Positions 1 to 8,479 of a DNA stretch of 64,000 nucleotides are shown piece by piece (the first letter of the stretch is position 1; each line of letters begins with the position of its first letter). The notes under the pieces are model-generated. The model had not been told where the DNA came from. It saw only the letters and a program-made list of their open reading frames with translations, and did not search any database. Origin of the DNA: Flavobacterium sp. BFFFF2 (GTDB lineage: Bacteria; Bacteroidota; Bacteroidia; Flavobacteriales; Flavobacteriaceae); NCBI GenBank assembly GCA_002256385.1, contig NKJD01000005.1, positions 37,038 to 101,037 of the forward strand, in the 5' to 3' direction. The position numbers and the translations under genes were made by a program.

Positions 1-18
1 AAAATTTATTTTTACCTA

Positions 19-921
19 TTATAGTATCGGAATACACAAATCAACAATGCACTTCTTTTCGGGGTGCTCATTAAAATTGTTGTGGTATATTTCAAATGGG
101 CTTTTATCTGCTTTTTGAAAGCCCTGCTCCGTCATCCAAATGAATAAGCCATTCCACGATTGTTCAAAATCAATAGGCTCAATTTCAAAACGGCCCACTA
201 TATGCCTCCCTTTTTCAATAGTGCTGTTCCCAATTTCCTGATCGACCACCAACTGCTGGGGAGAACAAATGCCGACACTCATGCGAACCTTGTCGGCGGC
301 TGTGACTTTAAAACTGTCATGAAAAACGCGACAAACGTGGGTATCAGGAAAGCCAAGTAATCCTTTTGGCCCCGCCCACTGAATAATTCGTTGAAAAGCT
401 AAGTTAAGGCCATCGACTCCAATGTGCGTTACATAAGCCAAATTCATGGTAGGCAGTTCTTTGATGTCAATCTTTGCATGCATTTTTATAAAGGTTTTAA
501 GTTCTTTGATGTTGCAAAGGTATTTTTCGGCCATGTATTTGACTTGACCATTATTGCTATTCACTTGACCAATCTTGCTCAAATTGCCTTTATTAATTTT
601 TCGGAATGCACTTGGGCTTTCGCCGTAAATCTTCTTGAATGTTTTAGAGAAAGTGGAGTCGTTCTTAAAACCATTTTTGGTAGCAATTTCACCAATACTA
701 TATTCCTTATGGTGGATGAGCAAAATGGCCGATCGCTCGATCCGCTTTCTGGTGATATAGGTATTAAGGGTTTCGTTCGTAATGGCTAAAAAAAGCCGGT
801 GAAAGTGAAAGGGAGAATAAAAAGCGATTGCGGCCAAGGATTGTAACGACAGTTCCTCATCTAAATGGGTTTCGATAAATGCCAATACATGATTTATTCG
901 TTTGATGTACGTTTCTTGCAT
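19..921 (-). CDS. AraC-family regulator with GyrI-like effector domain
   Basis: A 300-residue transcriptional regulator. Residues ~8-108 form the two helix-turn-helix motifs of the AraC/XylS DNA-binding domain, with the typical second-helix context GFKNDSTFSKTFKK and a YGESPSAFRK ending. Residues ~150-300 match the GyrI-like/AraC effector-binding fold (start KELPTMNLAYVTHIG, end CIVDLCIPI), which in relatives such as Rob and SbmC-type proteins binds small hydrophobic molecules. DNA-binding domain first and effector domain last is the usual order. It is the first gene on the minus strand after a secreted serine hydrolase 31 bp upstream, so the two may be co-transcribed. The ligand is not predictable. 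The fold assignment is firm and the regulatory target is unknown. Confidence 0.88.
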   Translation of the reverse strand: MQETYIKRINHVLAFIETHLDEELSLQSLAAIAFYSPFHFHRLFLAITNETLNTYITRKRIERSAILLIHHKEYSIGEIATKNGFKNDSTFSKTFKKIYGESPSAFRKINKGNLSKIGQVNSNNGQVKYMAEKYLCNIKELKTFIKMHAKIDIKELPTMNLAYVTHIGVDGLNLAFQRIIQWAGPKGLLGFPDTHVCRVFHDSFKVTAADKVRMSVGICSPQQLVVDQEIGNSTIEKGRHIVGRFEIEPIDFEQSWNGLFIWMTEQGFQKADKSPFEIYHNNFNEHPEKKCIVDLCIPIL

Positions 922-952
922 TTTTTAATCAAAAATGAATGTCAAATGATAC

Positions 953-2146
953 TTATTCAATGATATCTAACTTTTCACTCCCCACCGGATAATCGCCAAA
1001 AAAGCCAGCCAACTTCAACGTTAAATAGGGCCTATTTGAATTGTTGTTCCCCAATGCGATGATGGAAACACTGTCTTTTTTTAACGATAAATACGAAGTT
1101 TTACTCCCATGCCACCAACCATTGTGGTAATGCAATTTTTGGCCATTGGGCCATTCGTGCATGCGGATGCCTAAGCCGTAATTTTTTTGCCATCTATTGG
1201 GGCTGTAGCCTTTAAAGGCTTCTTCCCATAATTCAGCACTGATAAATTCGGGTGAGTACGTTGCCAAGTCGTATTTGACCAAATCGCGCGGGGTGGAATA
1301 CACATTTTTATCGCCATACAATGCATCAAACTGGTCCCAACCAAAGGCGCGTTTGCCCCGAAATGACCGAGATACACTATCGCGTTGGCAATGATAATCA
1401 AAAACGAAAGTTTGCTTCATTTCTAAAGGGTCAAAAACCAATTGTTTTAAAGCTTCAGGAAAAGGTTGTTGCGTGATTTTTTCCACAATTAAAGCGGCGA
1501 TGACATAATTGGTATTGCAATACCTAAAGGCTTGATCGGGCAAAAAGGCCCTTCTTATTTTATGATTGCTTAATAACTGCAAAATATCTTGGTTGGTTAA
1601 TGTTTTTTTACGGTTCCAATTGCGTTTTAAACAAGCAGAAAAGGAAGAGTACTGAGGCAATCCACTGCGGTGATTGAGCAATTGCCGAACGGTAATATCT
1701 GCGTAAGGGAATTCAGGAAGAATGTCAACCACCGCCTGGTCTAAAGTGATTTTTTGCGATTGCACCAAACGAAGCACCGCGGTAGCTGTAAATACTTTAC
1801 TGATGGAGGCCAAATGCAAAGCTGTTTTTGAATTGATCGCCTGTTGTTTGCCCATGTCAGAAAAACCTTGGTAATCTTCGTAGAGCACCACCCCATTTTT
1901 GGCTACAATGAAACCACCGCTAAACCCTACATTGGCCATGTGTTTTTTGTAATATTGGTGAATGATGTTGCGTTTTTGACAAACAAATTCATCATCAAAA
2001 GTGGGTGGAGGCAAAACAAACGGAATCTGTATGCGCAGCGGGGCATGAAGGCTATCGCGCCCAGGGTCTGCCGAAATCGGATAAATTGATTTACTAGGCC
2101 AAAACAAACCAAGCAAAAGGGTAGTAAATATATAAAGTGTCTTCAT
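953..2146 (-). CDS. Secreted serine hydrolase, beta-lactamase/class C penicillin-binding family
   Basis: About 397 residues. An N-terminal hydrophobic segment (KTLYIFTTLLLGLFW) suggests export. The beta-lactamase-like catalytic set is visible: SISK at ~114-117 (nucleophile Ser and Lys), YCN at ~209-211 (the YxN motif) and an HNGWWHGS segment near residue 355 in place of KTG, as is common in class C-like esterases and peptidases. The family includes D-aminopeptidases, esterases and EstB-like enzymes, so the substrate is uncertain and a true beta-lactamase is not implied. The reading frame also opens at a TTG two codons upstream; the ATG was preferred because it directly precedes the signal peptide. 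It is probably co-oriented in an operon with the AraC regulator downstream. Confidence 0.85.
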   Translation of the reverse strand: MKTLYIFTTLLLGLFWPSKSIYPISADPGRDSLHAPLRIQIPFVLPPPTFDDEFVCQKRNIIHQYYKKHMANVGFSGGFIVAKNGVVLYEDYQGFSDMGKQQAINSKTALHLASISKVFTATAVLRLVQSQKITLDQAVVDILPEFPYADITVRQLLNHRSGLPQYSSFSACLKRNWNRKKTLTNQDILQLLSNHKIRRAFLPDQAFRYCNTNYVIAALIVEKITQQPFPEALKQLVFDPLEMKQTFVFDYHCQRDSVSRSFRGKRAFGWDQFDALYGDKNVYSTPRDLVKYDLATYSPEFISAELWEEAFKGYSPNRWQKNYGLGIRMHEWPNGQKLHYHNGWWHGSKTSYLSLKKDSVSIIALGNNNSNRPYLTLKLAGFFGDYPVGSEKLDIIE

Positions 2147-2352
2147 TTTCAATTCATTAAATCATTTTCATGTGCAACATTCAACGATTTGGAAATCGTC
2201 AAATTGATCCAGTAAATAAGAAACCAAGCAAACTTAGCTAAATACCTATTGACCTTCATTTTTTTTAAACTAAAAAACAATTAAATTTACCCGATTAATA
2301 CCCTTTTCATCGGATACTAACTTTCTTTTAAATACTTAAAATTTTCATTAAA

Positions 2353-3201
2353 ATGTCAACGACTTCTATTTCATGGACCTCCGTGGGTTCTTATCAAGAC
2401 ATTACTTATCAGAAATGTAATGGGGTTGCCCGCATTGCATTTAACCGACCCGAAGTGCGAAATGCTTTTCGGCCCCAAACCACCCGCGAATTGTACGATG
2501 CGTTTTACGACGCCCAAGAAGACACGTCGATCGGTGTTATTTTATTGTCAGCCGAAGGGCCTTCACCCAAAGATGGGGTATACTCCTTTTGCAGTGGCGG
2601 CGATCAAAAAACCCGAGGTCAGCAAGGATACGTAGGCAACGATGGCTACCACCGCCTCAATATATTGGAGGTGCAGCGGCTCATTCGTTTTATGCCCAAA
2701 GTAGTCATTGCCGTGGTGCCCGGTTGGGCAGTGGGTGGCGGTCACAGTTTGCATGTGGTGTGCGATTTGACGTTGGCCAGCCAAGAACACGCCATTTTCA
2801 AACAAACCGATGCCGACGTAACCAGTTTCGATGGCGGCTACGGTTCGGCCTATTTGGCCAAAATGGTGGGGCAGAAAAAAGCGCGTGAAATCTTCTTTTT
2901 AGGTCGCAATTACTCGGCGCAAGAAGCCTTGGATATGGGCATGGTCAATGCGGTGATTCCGCATGCTGAGCTTGAAACAACCGCATATGAATGGGCGCAA
3001 GAAATATTGCAAAAATCGCCTACTTCCATCAAAATGCTCAAATTTGCCATGAACCTGACCGATGACGGCATGGTGGGGCAACAAGTTTTTGCGGGAGAAG
3101 CCACTCGTTTGGCCTATATGACCGAAGAAGCCGCCGAAGGCCGCAATGCCTTTTTAGAAAAACGCAAACCTAATTTTGGAGAAAACAAATGGATTCCTTA
3201 A
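2353..3201 (+). CDS. menB: 1,4-dihydroxy-2-naphthoyl-CoA synthase (MenB)
   Basis: A 282-residue crotonase-fold enzyme that closes the ring of o-succinylbenzoyl-CoA to 1,4-dihydroxy-2-naphthoyl-CoA in menaquinone synthesis. MenB-specific features are the N-terminal FNRPEVRNAFRP substrate-loop region, the SGGDQKTRGQQGY segment near 80-92 (oxyanion hole and mobile loop), GWAVGGGHSLHVV, TDADVTSFDGGYGS with the family's conserved Asp, and a C-terminal EGRNAFLEKRKP tail. Length matches the family. No other men gene is in the window, so the pathway is split. Its last 13 bases overlap the start of the next gene, a PH-domain membrane protein, implying coupled translation; the biological reason is not obvious. 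The start ATG lies in a short AT-rich leader. Confidence 0.95.
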   Translation: MSTTSISWTSVGSYQDITYQKCNGVARIAFNRPEVRNAFRPQTTRELYDAFYDAQEDTSIGVILLSAEGPSPKDGVYSFCSGGDQKTRGQQGYVGNDGYHRLNILEVQRLIRFMPKVVIAVVPGWAVGGGHSLHVVCDLTLASQEHAIFKQTDADVTSFDGGYGSAYLAKMVGQKKAREIFFLGRNYSAQEALDMGMVNAVIPHAELETTAYEWAQEILQKSPTSIKMLKFAMNLTDDGMVGQQVFAGEATRLAYMTEEAAEGRNAFLEKRKPNFGENKWIP

Positions 3202-3761
3202 CCCCTCCCCCATCTGACCTTGGTTTTTCCAATGAAATGGTCAATCTTGACGCTTGGCCCACCATTGAAGATGTCGTATTTCGGCCCATTGAAGCCCGCT
3301 ATTTTAAAGTATTTTTAGCGCAATGGCTAATGATTGCCTTTGTATTGATCTTATTAGTAGGTGCATTTTGGTTGATTAATGAATTATCGTTCCACTATCT
3401 ACTTGAAGCAACCATAGGCGTTGTTGTTCTTTACGGTTTGCTTTTTGGCTGTTTTTGGTGGAGTCTTAAAAAGAAGGGGTTTGCGCTGCGTGAACATGAT
3501 GTGGTATTTCGACAAGGGATTATTGCTACCGATATATTGATTATACCATTTAACCGAATTCAGCATATTGCCATTCATAGGGGCTTACTTTCAAGGTGGT
3601 TTGGATTAGCTACTTTTCAGGTTTTTACAGCAGGTAGCCACAGTGGTGATTTGGCCATTCCAGGTTTGGACCCAACTATGGCGCAACAAATGAAAGAAGT
3701 GGTTTTACAATATATTCAAGCCGAACCAGTTGCCGAAAACCGATTTGAAAATGAATCATAA
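3189..3761 (+). CDS. PH-domain (bPH2) membrane protein, YdbS-like
   Basis: A 190-residue protein with two adjacent hydrophobic helices (~48-95), followed by a bacterial PH-like domain (~97-175) that starts at GFALREHDVVFRQGI and contains the typical IPFNRIQHIAIHRGLLSRWFG segment. This is the architecture of YdbS, a small partner of the larger YdbT protein, which is encoded immediately downstream. The pair sits in the inner membrane; its biochemical role is not established in general. The start codon is inside the 3' end of menB (13-bp overlap), and no better downstream start precedes the first helix. The next gene follows after 11 bases, so menB-ydbS-ydbT looks like one transcript. Confidence 0.85.
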   Translation: MDSLTPPPSDLGFSNEMVNLDAWPTIEDVVFRPIEARYFKVFLAQWLMIAFVLILLVGAFWLINELSFHYLLEATIGVVVLYGLLFGCFWWSLKKKGFALREHDVVFRQGIIATDILIIPFNRIQHIAIHRGLLSRWFGLATFQVFTAGSHSGDLAIPGLDPTMAQQMKEVVLQYIQAEPVAENRFENES

Positions 3762-3772
3762 AACTGCGTCCA

Positions 3773-5248
3773 ATGATTGATTTTCAAACTCCCCAACGCC
3801 AGTCAGCCAAAGGCATACTCACTGAGTTTGTGTACAATTTGCAGCAAACTGTTCGTGCTTTTGGGTTCTTACTTATTTTATTCTTAGTAAAGGTAGACTC
3901 CGTTAAAATATACGTTTTTTTTGGGATTACAGGGATAGGCTTATTGATTGTATTTGTTATTGGCTATCTAAAATACCGGAATTATACTTTTTGGTTAGAC
4001 CAAGATAAACAAGAGTTTATTATTCGTTCGGGCATTTTTTCAAAAAACCTTTTGGTCATTCAGTTAAATAAAATTCAACAAGTACATTTATCGCAAAGTT
4101 TTTTACAATCCATTATTCAGGTATATAGTTTAGAGATTGACACTGCTGGCACAGGAAAAGTAGAAGCTAAAATTCATGCCATTTCGCATGAATGGGCGCA
4201 AGCACTTAAAGTGTTGTTGTTGCAACACGTTGAAGATCATTCGCATGAAACTGCCCAGGCTGAGGTTAAAGTCGAAACTGCCATGTGGCATCTGCCTTTA
4301 TTGACTTTAATTAAAGTGGGGCTTACATCAAAATACACCCAAAGCTTGTGGTTGATCCTTGCCTTTTTGGGCACCACTTACAATGGCTATAATGAAGCCA
4401 GTGAATTGCTGCCTGAAAATACTGAAGAGGTAGCTTCACAGTGGTATCAACAATTTCAAATTTGGTGGTTGCCCTTTTTATTGGCTTGTACTATATTGTT
4501 GTTTTTAATGATTAATCTGGTTCGCACAGTCATCCGTTTTTTTAATTATCAAGTGCAACAGCAGAACCAATCCGTTACCTTGAGCTTCGGCTTATTTTCG
4601 AGACAAATGGTTCTATTGAAAAAGTCAAGGGTACAGTGGGTGAGTCAAACGCAAAATTTCATTCAAAAAAAGTTAGACATGGCCGATTTGGTGGTGTACC
4701 AAACAGAATCTAGTTCAAGTCATTCGAAATCAAAAGACAAAGTCGAAATTCCAGGCTGTGATACCGAATCAGTTGCGCGATTCAAGCAATTGTTTTTAGG
4801 GAAGCAAGAAGCGGCAACAGAGCAGCTATCCGCCAATTATAGACACATGATTTTTCCGATATTATTCTTGGTGGTTTTGCCTGCTTTAATATGGATCAAT
4901 GTAGGTATTGACAATTGGGGTTATCACCTGTTATTCATCATGTATATTCCACTTCAATGTGCTTGGCAATATCGGTCGTACAAAAAGAGTCGATTGCAGT
5001 GGGGCGCGCCATTTGTTCAAATTCGGCAAGGTGTTTGGGATGTGGAGACCCAAATGCTCGATGTCCATAAATTACAATCTATTCGCATACGACAATATTT
5101 TTGGCACAAAAAACCCAATCTAGGCCATGTATATTTATATACTTCGGCTGGCGTATTGCTTTTTCGTTTTGGCAACTACAAAAAATTGGTTTCCTTGGTG
5201 AATCATTGGTTGGGCATGGTAGAACAGCCCAATAGCCGTTGGATGTAG
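3773..5248 (+). CDS. Large PH-domain membrane protein, YdbT-like
   Basis: A 491-residue polytopic protein with three PH-like repeats and paired transmembrane helices between them (~30-65, ~190-245, ~355-395). Each repeat shows the family pattern of an amphipathic strand with Gln/Arg: LLVIQLNKIQQVHLSQSFLQ (~96-115), MVLLKKSRVQWVSQTQNF (~277-294) and MLDVHKLQSIRIRQYFWHK near the C-terminus. It pairs with the small PH protein just upstream, the arrangement seen for YdbS-YdbT. Family function is uncharacterised and a role in envelope homeostasis is only inferred. The gene ends 16 bp from the convergent helicase gene, with no obvious hairpin between them. Confidence 0.82.
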   Translation: MIDFQTPQRQSAKGILTEFVYNLQQTVRAFGFLLILFLVKVDSVKIYVFFGITGIGLLIVFVIGYLKYRNYTFWLDQDKQEFIIRSGIFSKNLLVIQLNKIQQVHLSQSFLQSIIQVYSLEIDTAGTGKVEAKIHAISHEWAQALKVLLLQHVEDHSHETAQAEVKVETAMWHLPLLTLIKVGLTSKYTQSLWLILAFLGTTYNGYNEASELLPENTEEVASQWYQQFQIWWLPFLLACTILLFLMINLVRTVIRFFNYQVQQQNQSVTLSFGLFSRQMVLLKKSRVQWVSQTQNFIQKKLDMADLVVYQTESSSSHSKSKDKVEIPGCDTESVARFKQLFLGKQEAATEQLSANYRHMIFPILFLVVLPALIWINVGIDNWGYHLLFIMYIPLQCAWQYRSYKKSRLQWGAPFVQIRQGVWDVETQMLDVHKLQSIRIRQYFWHKKPNLGHVYLYTSAGVLLFRFGNYKKLVSLVNHWLGMVEQPNSRWM

Positions 5249-5264
5249 CTAAAATATTGATGTG

Positions 5265-6764
5265 TTACGATTCCAATGCCCTAAAATGTTGGTGCAATAG
5301 ACGTCGCAACTTTTCTAGGTATTCATCGGCCAACCATTGCTGGTAATTGGAGGTTGTTTTACCTAACAAACGGACATAACTGCGAATGCGGTATTGAATG
5401 TCATCAAACAAAAGAAGACTCAAAGCCTTGGCCTCCTGATAAGAGTGGGCACTTTCAATACAAATTTCAAAATGATTGTCAAGCGAACGATCGAGCACTG
5501 CTTTGGGCCGCAATTGTTGTCGGGTAATTTCATGATACACCGCCTCAACATCAAAACGAAATTTTTCGGGGTGTTTAAATTTTTGTCGCACAGCTTGAGG
5601 CAACTCAAACACCATAAATTGTTCAATTTCTTCATCGGAACGCATCGATTGCACGTAAAAATCGGGGTGTAAAAACACATCACGCCAGTTGAGTGGCGAC
5701 TCCCATGGACCAAAGCGTTCCACATTATTACCTAAGTCAATTAAAGTGAAATGATTTTTGCCGTGTATGCGCCTTGATCCACGCCCGATCATTTGAAAGT
5801 ATAAAGTTAATGATTTGGTAGCGCGGTTTAATATGATGCACTCCACGCTGGGTTCGTCAAAGCCAGTGGTTAAAATACTCACAGATGACACCACCGCGCC
5901 CGGGGTTTTGTGAAACCACCGCAAAATGCGCCTGCGTTCTTCGGCTGTGGCACTGTGGTCTAAATGCTCAACGGGGATTCCCACTTTGCGAAAATAATTG
6001 GCCACCCCTACCGAAGTGGCGATGCCATTGTTGAAAATAAGGGTTTTCTTTTTAAAAGCATTATCCTTATAAGCTTCAAATAGCTTGTCTATCATCAACT
6101 TACTACCGTATAATTCATCGGATGATTTAACTGTGTAATCTCCGTTGGAACCTACCTTTAAATTAGTAAGACCCACTGGATAATGTACGGTTTCGGCACG
6201 TGCCAGATAGCCATCATCTATCAGCTTGGAAATGGGTGCACCCACCATGAGTTCCGTGTAAAAATCATGCATCGGATTTTTATTGTTGGAACTCAAAGGC
6301 GTGGCGGTTACGCCAATAAATCGGGCTTGTTCAAAACGGTGAAATATTTTCTGAAACGAGTTGTGGTGGGCTTCATCTACGATTACCAAGCCAATCCCTT
6401 CAAAGCTAAACTTTTTGTCGCTGAGGCGGTTACTCAACGTTTCAATCATCGCCACATAACAGTCGGGGGAATCTTTTGCCTCCCAAGGCTGGGTAAAGCG
6501 ATCGATGGTAATGTGATTGATGCCAAATTCGGTTAAAATGCCCGAAGTTTGTTTACTGAGCTCCACCCGATGGGTTAAAATGAGCACCCTTTGCCCGTAA
6601 TCTTGAATAAAACGCTGGGCAATGGCCGAGAAAATGACCGTTTTTCCACCCCCTGTTGGCAATTGATACACCAAACGCAAAGCAGATTCAGCACGGTCAA
6701 ACCGATCAAAGATTTCTCTGAGTGCAGCTTCTTGATAAGGGTATAATGTCTTAGTATTTGTCAA
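5265..6764 (-). CDS. DEAD/DEAH-box helicase, SSL2/type III restriction-like
   Basis: A 499-residue superfamily 2 helicase. Motif I (Walker A) is QLPTGGGKTVIFSA near residue 35-48, motif Ia is LILTHRVELSKQ, motif II is DEAHHNSF, motif III is GVTATP, and the helicase C domain ends in QMIGRGSRRIHGKNHF (motif VI). The C-terminal ~100 residues are helical and not recognised. It probably translocates on duplex nucleic acid, but no nuclease or methylase neighbour supports a restriction role, so it is best read as a housekeeping or repair helicase of unknown target. The start codon is a TTG; there is no ATG nearby that would keep the N-terminal PYQEAALREIF Q-motif-like segment. Confidence 0.85.
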   Translation of the reverse strand: MTNTKTLYPYQEAALREIFDRFDRAESALRLVYQLPTGGGKTVIFSAIAQRFIQDYGQRVLILTHRVELSKQTSGILTEFGINHITIDRFTQPWEAKDSPDCYVAMIETLSNRLSDKKFSFEGIGLVIVDEAHHNSFQKIFHRFEQARFIGVTATPLSSNNKNPMHDFYTELMVGAPISKLIDDGYLARAETVHYPVGLTNLKVGSNGDYTVKSSDELYGSKLMIDKLFEAYKDNAFKKKTLIFNNGIATSVGVANYFRKVGIPVEHLDHSATAEERRRILRWFHKTPGAVVSSVSILTTGFDEPSVECIILNRATKSLTLYFQMIGRGSRRIHGKNHFTLIDLGNNVERFGPWESPLNWRDVFLHPDFYVQSMRSDEEIEQFMVFELPQAVRQKFKHPEKFRFDVEAVYHEITRQQLRPKAVLDRSLDNHFEICIESAHSYQEAKALSLLLFDDIQYRIRSYVRLLGKTTSNYQQWLADEYLEKLRRLLHQHFRALES

Positions 6765-7209
6765 AATAGGGTTCCAAAAAAGGTGGACAAAGATAGTCTT
6801 TCCCTTTTGATGTTTGGTGAATTAGTTTGATTCGTTAACATAACAATTTATGTTTGTTTTAAAGTTGAATTGTACCTTTGTCAATATTTAATTTATTGAA
6901 AGATTGAAAGATTGAAGGATTGAAAGATTGAAGGATTGAAAAATTGAAGGATTGAAAAATTAAAGGATTGAAAAATTAAAGGATTGAAAAATTAAAGGAT
7001 TGAATAATTAATTGAATGATTTGAATTTTGAATTGGAAGAAAACCTCAAACCTGACCCGAGGCCCGCAGGGACGAACGGTGCATATGAAATATAAAGGAG
7101 GAAGCCCAGTGGGCTTCAGGTACGCGAGCTTTAGCTCGCCAAAACTAACCTGAAACCTGAAACCTGAAACCTGAAACCTGAAACTTGAAACTTGAAACTT
7201 GAAACAAAA
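6765..7209. repeat. Intergenic region with octamer array, two hairpins and a heptamer array
   Basis: This 445-bp gap holds no gene. Roughly 6895-7011 is an array of 8-bp units of the type ATTGAAAG/ATTGAAGG, decaying to AATTAAAGG. At 7101-7117 and 7124-7139 are two adjacent perfect hairpins (GAAGCCC-AGT-GGGCTTC and GCGAGCT-TT-AGCTCGC). From 7151 to 7205 are seven full copies and one partial copy of a 7-bp unit (TGAAACC, then TGAAACT), ending four bases before the ATG of the mechanosensitive channel gene. Any promoter for the channel or the helicase must lie between or inside these elements. Confidence 0.85.
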
Positions 7210-8466
7210 ATGAACATCCAAGAAATAGTTTACGGCTGGTGTGAGCCTTTATTGCACAAAGCGCATTTTGGTGACTTATGGGCGTCATACATCAGTTTAC
7301 TGGTGAACATTACACTCCTATATCTATTAGCAAACATCATTTACAAAGTGTTTCGGTATACCTTGGTTTCTGCTATGATTATTTTGGCAAGGCGAACCAA
7401 GACCCGTTTCGATGATTTGTTGGTGACCAATAAAACGGTAAAATACATCGCTTACTTAATTCCGTTGTTGTACGTCTACAAATCGGTGCCTGTGATTTTG
7501 CGGCAGTTTGTGTATTGGGAAAGTTTGTTCGGCAAAATGGTTGGCATCTACATTGTTTTATTGATGCTTTGGATTATCCGATCCATTTTAAATGCCTTAC
7601 GCGATTATTTAAAACTGAATCCGAAATTTAGCGACAAGCCGATTGACAGTTACATTCAAGTCATCATGATTTTTTTGTGGGTGTTTGGGGTGATCATCAT
7701 TATTTCTGAAATTTTTGACATAAAAAAGGAAACCCTCGTGGGGGTTTTAGGGGCTGTTTCGGCGGTCATTATCTTGGTATTTAGAGATACGCTATTGGGG
7801 TTTGTGGCCAGTGTACAAGTTTCACTGAATGACATGGTGCGCATAGGCGATTGGATCACTTTTGACCGCTATGGGGCCGATGGCGATGTCATTGAAATTA
7901 ATTTGGCCACGGTGAAAGTCCGTAATTTTGACCATACTACGACCACCATTCCGACTTACAGCCTCATTTCAGATTCCTTTCGGAATTGGCGGGGCATGCT
8001 CGATTCGGGTGGGCGGCGCATTAAACGGTCCATTCTCATTCAGCCTTCGAGCATTCGATTTATGCAGCCTGTTGAAATTGAAAACTTAAAACAAATTGAA
8101 CGCTTGAGTGCTTATATTGAGAAAAAACAGCACGAAATTGAACATTTTAACGACACCCACCACATTGACAAATCGCTCCCCATTAACGGACGTAACTTGA
8201 CCAATTTTGGTTTGTTCCGCAAATACATTACGCTGTATTTGGAACAATATCCGGGCATTCACAAAGACATGACGCTGATGTGCCGGCAGTTGCAACCCAC
8301 ACACCAAGGTATTCCCCTCGAAATTTATTGTTTTTCGGTAGACAAACGATTCGAGAATTACGAGTACATTATGTCAGACATCTTTGACCACATTTTGGCC
8401 TCCATTCCGTATTTTGATTTAACGGTGGTAGAAACGGGTAAAACGACCACGACCATTACAAATTAA
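7210..8466 (+). CDS. Mechanosensitive ion channel, MscS family, YbdG-like
   Basis: A 418-residue inner-membrane protein. There are about five transmembrane segments (~25-50, 70-90, 105-125, 145-170, 180-200), then the MscS pore helix and beta domain beginning VASVQVSLNDMVRIGDWI and continuing through the DGDVIEINLATVKVRNFD and IPTYSLISDSFRNW motifs. Length and the long loop after GMLDSGGRRIKRSI match the YbdG/MscM-type channels that open under hypo-osmotic stress. The frame is also open from a TTG 18 bases upstream, but that codon lies inside the heptamer array, so the ATG was chosen. The esterase gene follows within a few bases. Confidence 0.88.
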   Translation: MNIQEIVYGWCEPLLHKAHFGDLWASYISLLVNITLLYLLANIIYKVFRYTLVSAMIILARRTKTRFDDLLVTNKTVKYIAYLIPLLYVYKSVPVILRQFVYWESLFGKMVGIYIVLLMLWIIRSILNALRDYLKLNPKFSDKPIDSYIQVIMIFLWVFGVIIIISEIFDIKKETLVGVLGAVSAVIILVFRDTLLGFVASVQVSLNDMVRIGDWITFDRYGADGDVIEINLATVKVRNFDHTTTTIPTYSLISDSFRNWRGMLDSGGRRIKRSILIQPSSIRFMQPVEIENLKQIERLSAYIEKKQHEIEHFNDTHHIDKSLPINGRNLTNFGLFRKYITLYLEQYPGIHKDMTLMCRQLQPTHQGIPLEIYCFSVDKRFENYEYIMSDIFDHILASIPYFDLTVVETGKTTTTITN

Positions 8467-8479
8467 TTTGGCTTGTAAC

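Noticed and set aside
2563..3104. Minus-strand frames antisense to menB
   Set aside because: No family resemblance or start signals; the plus-strand gene explains the open frames.
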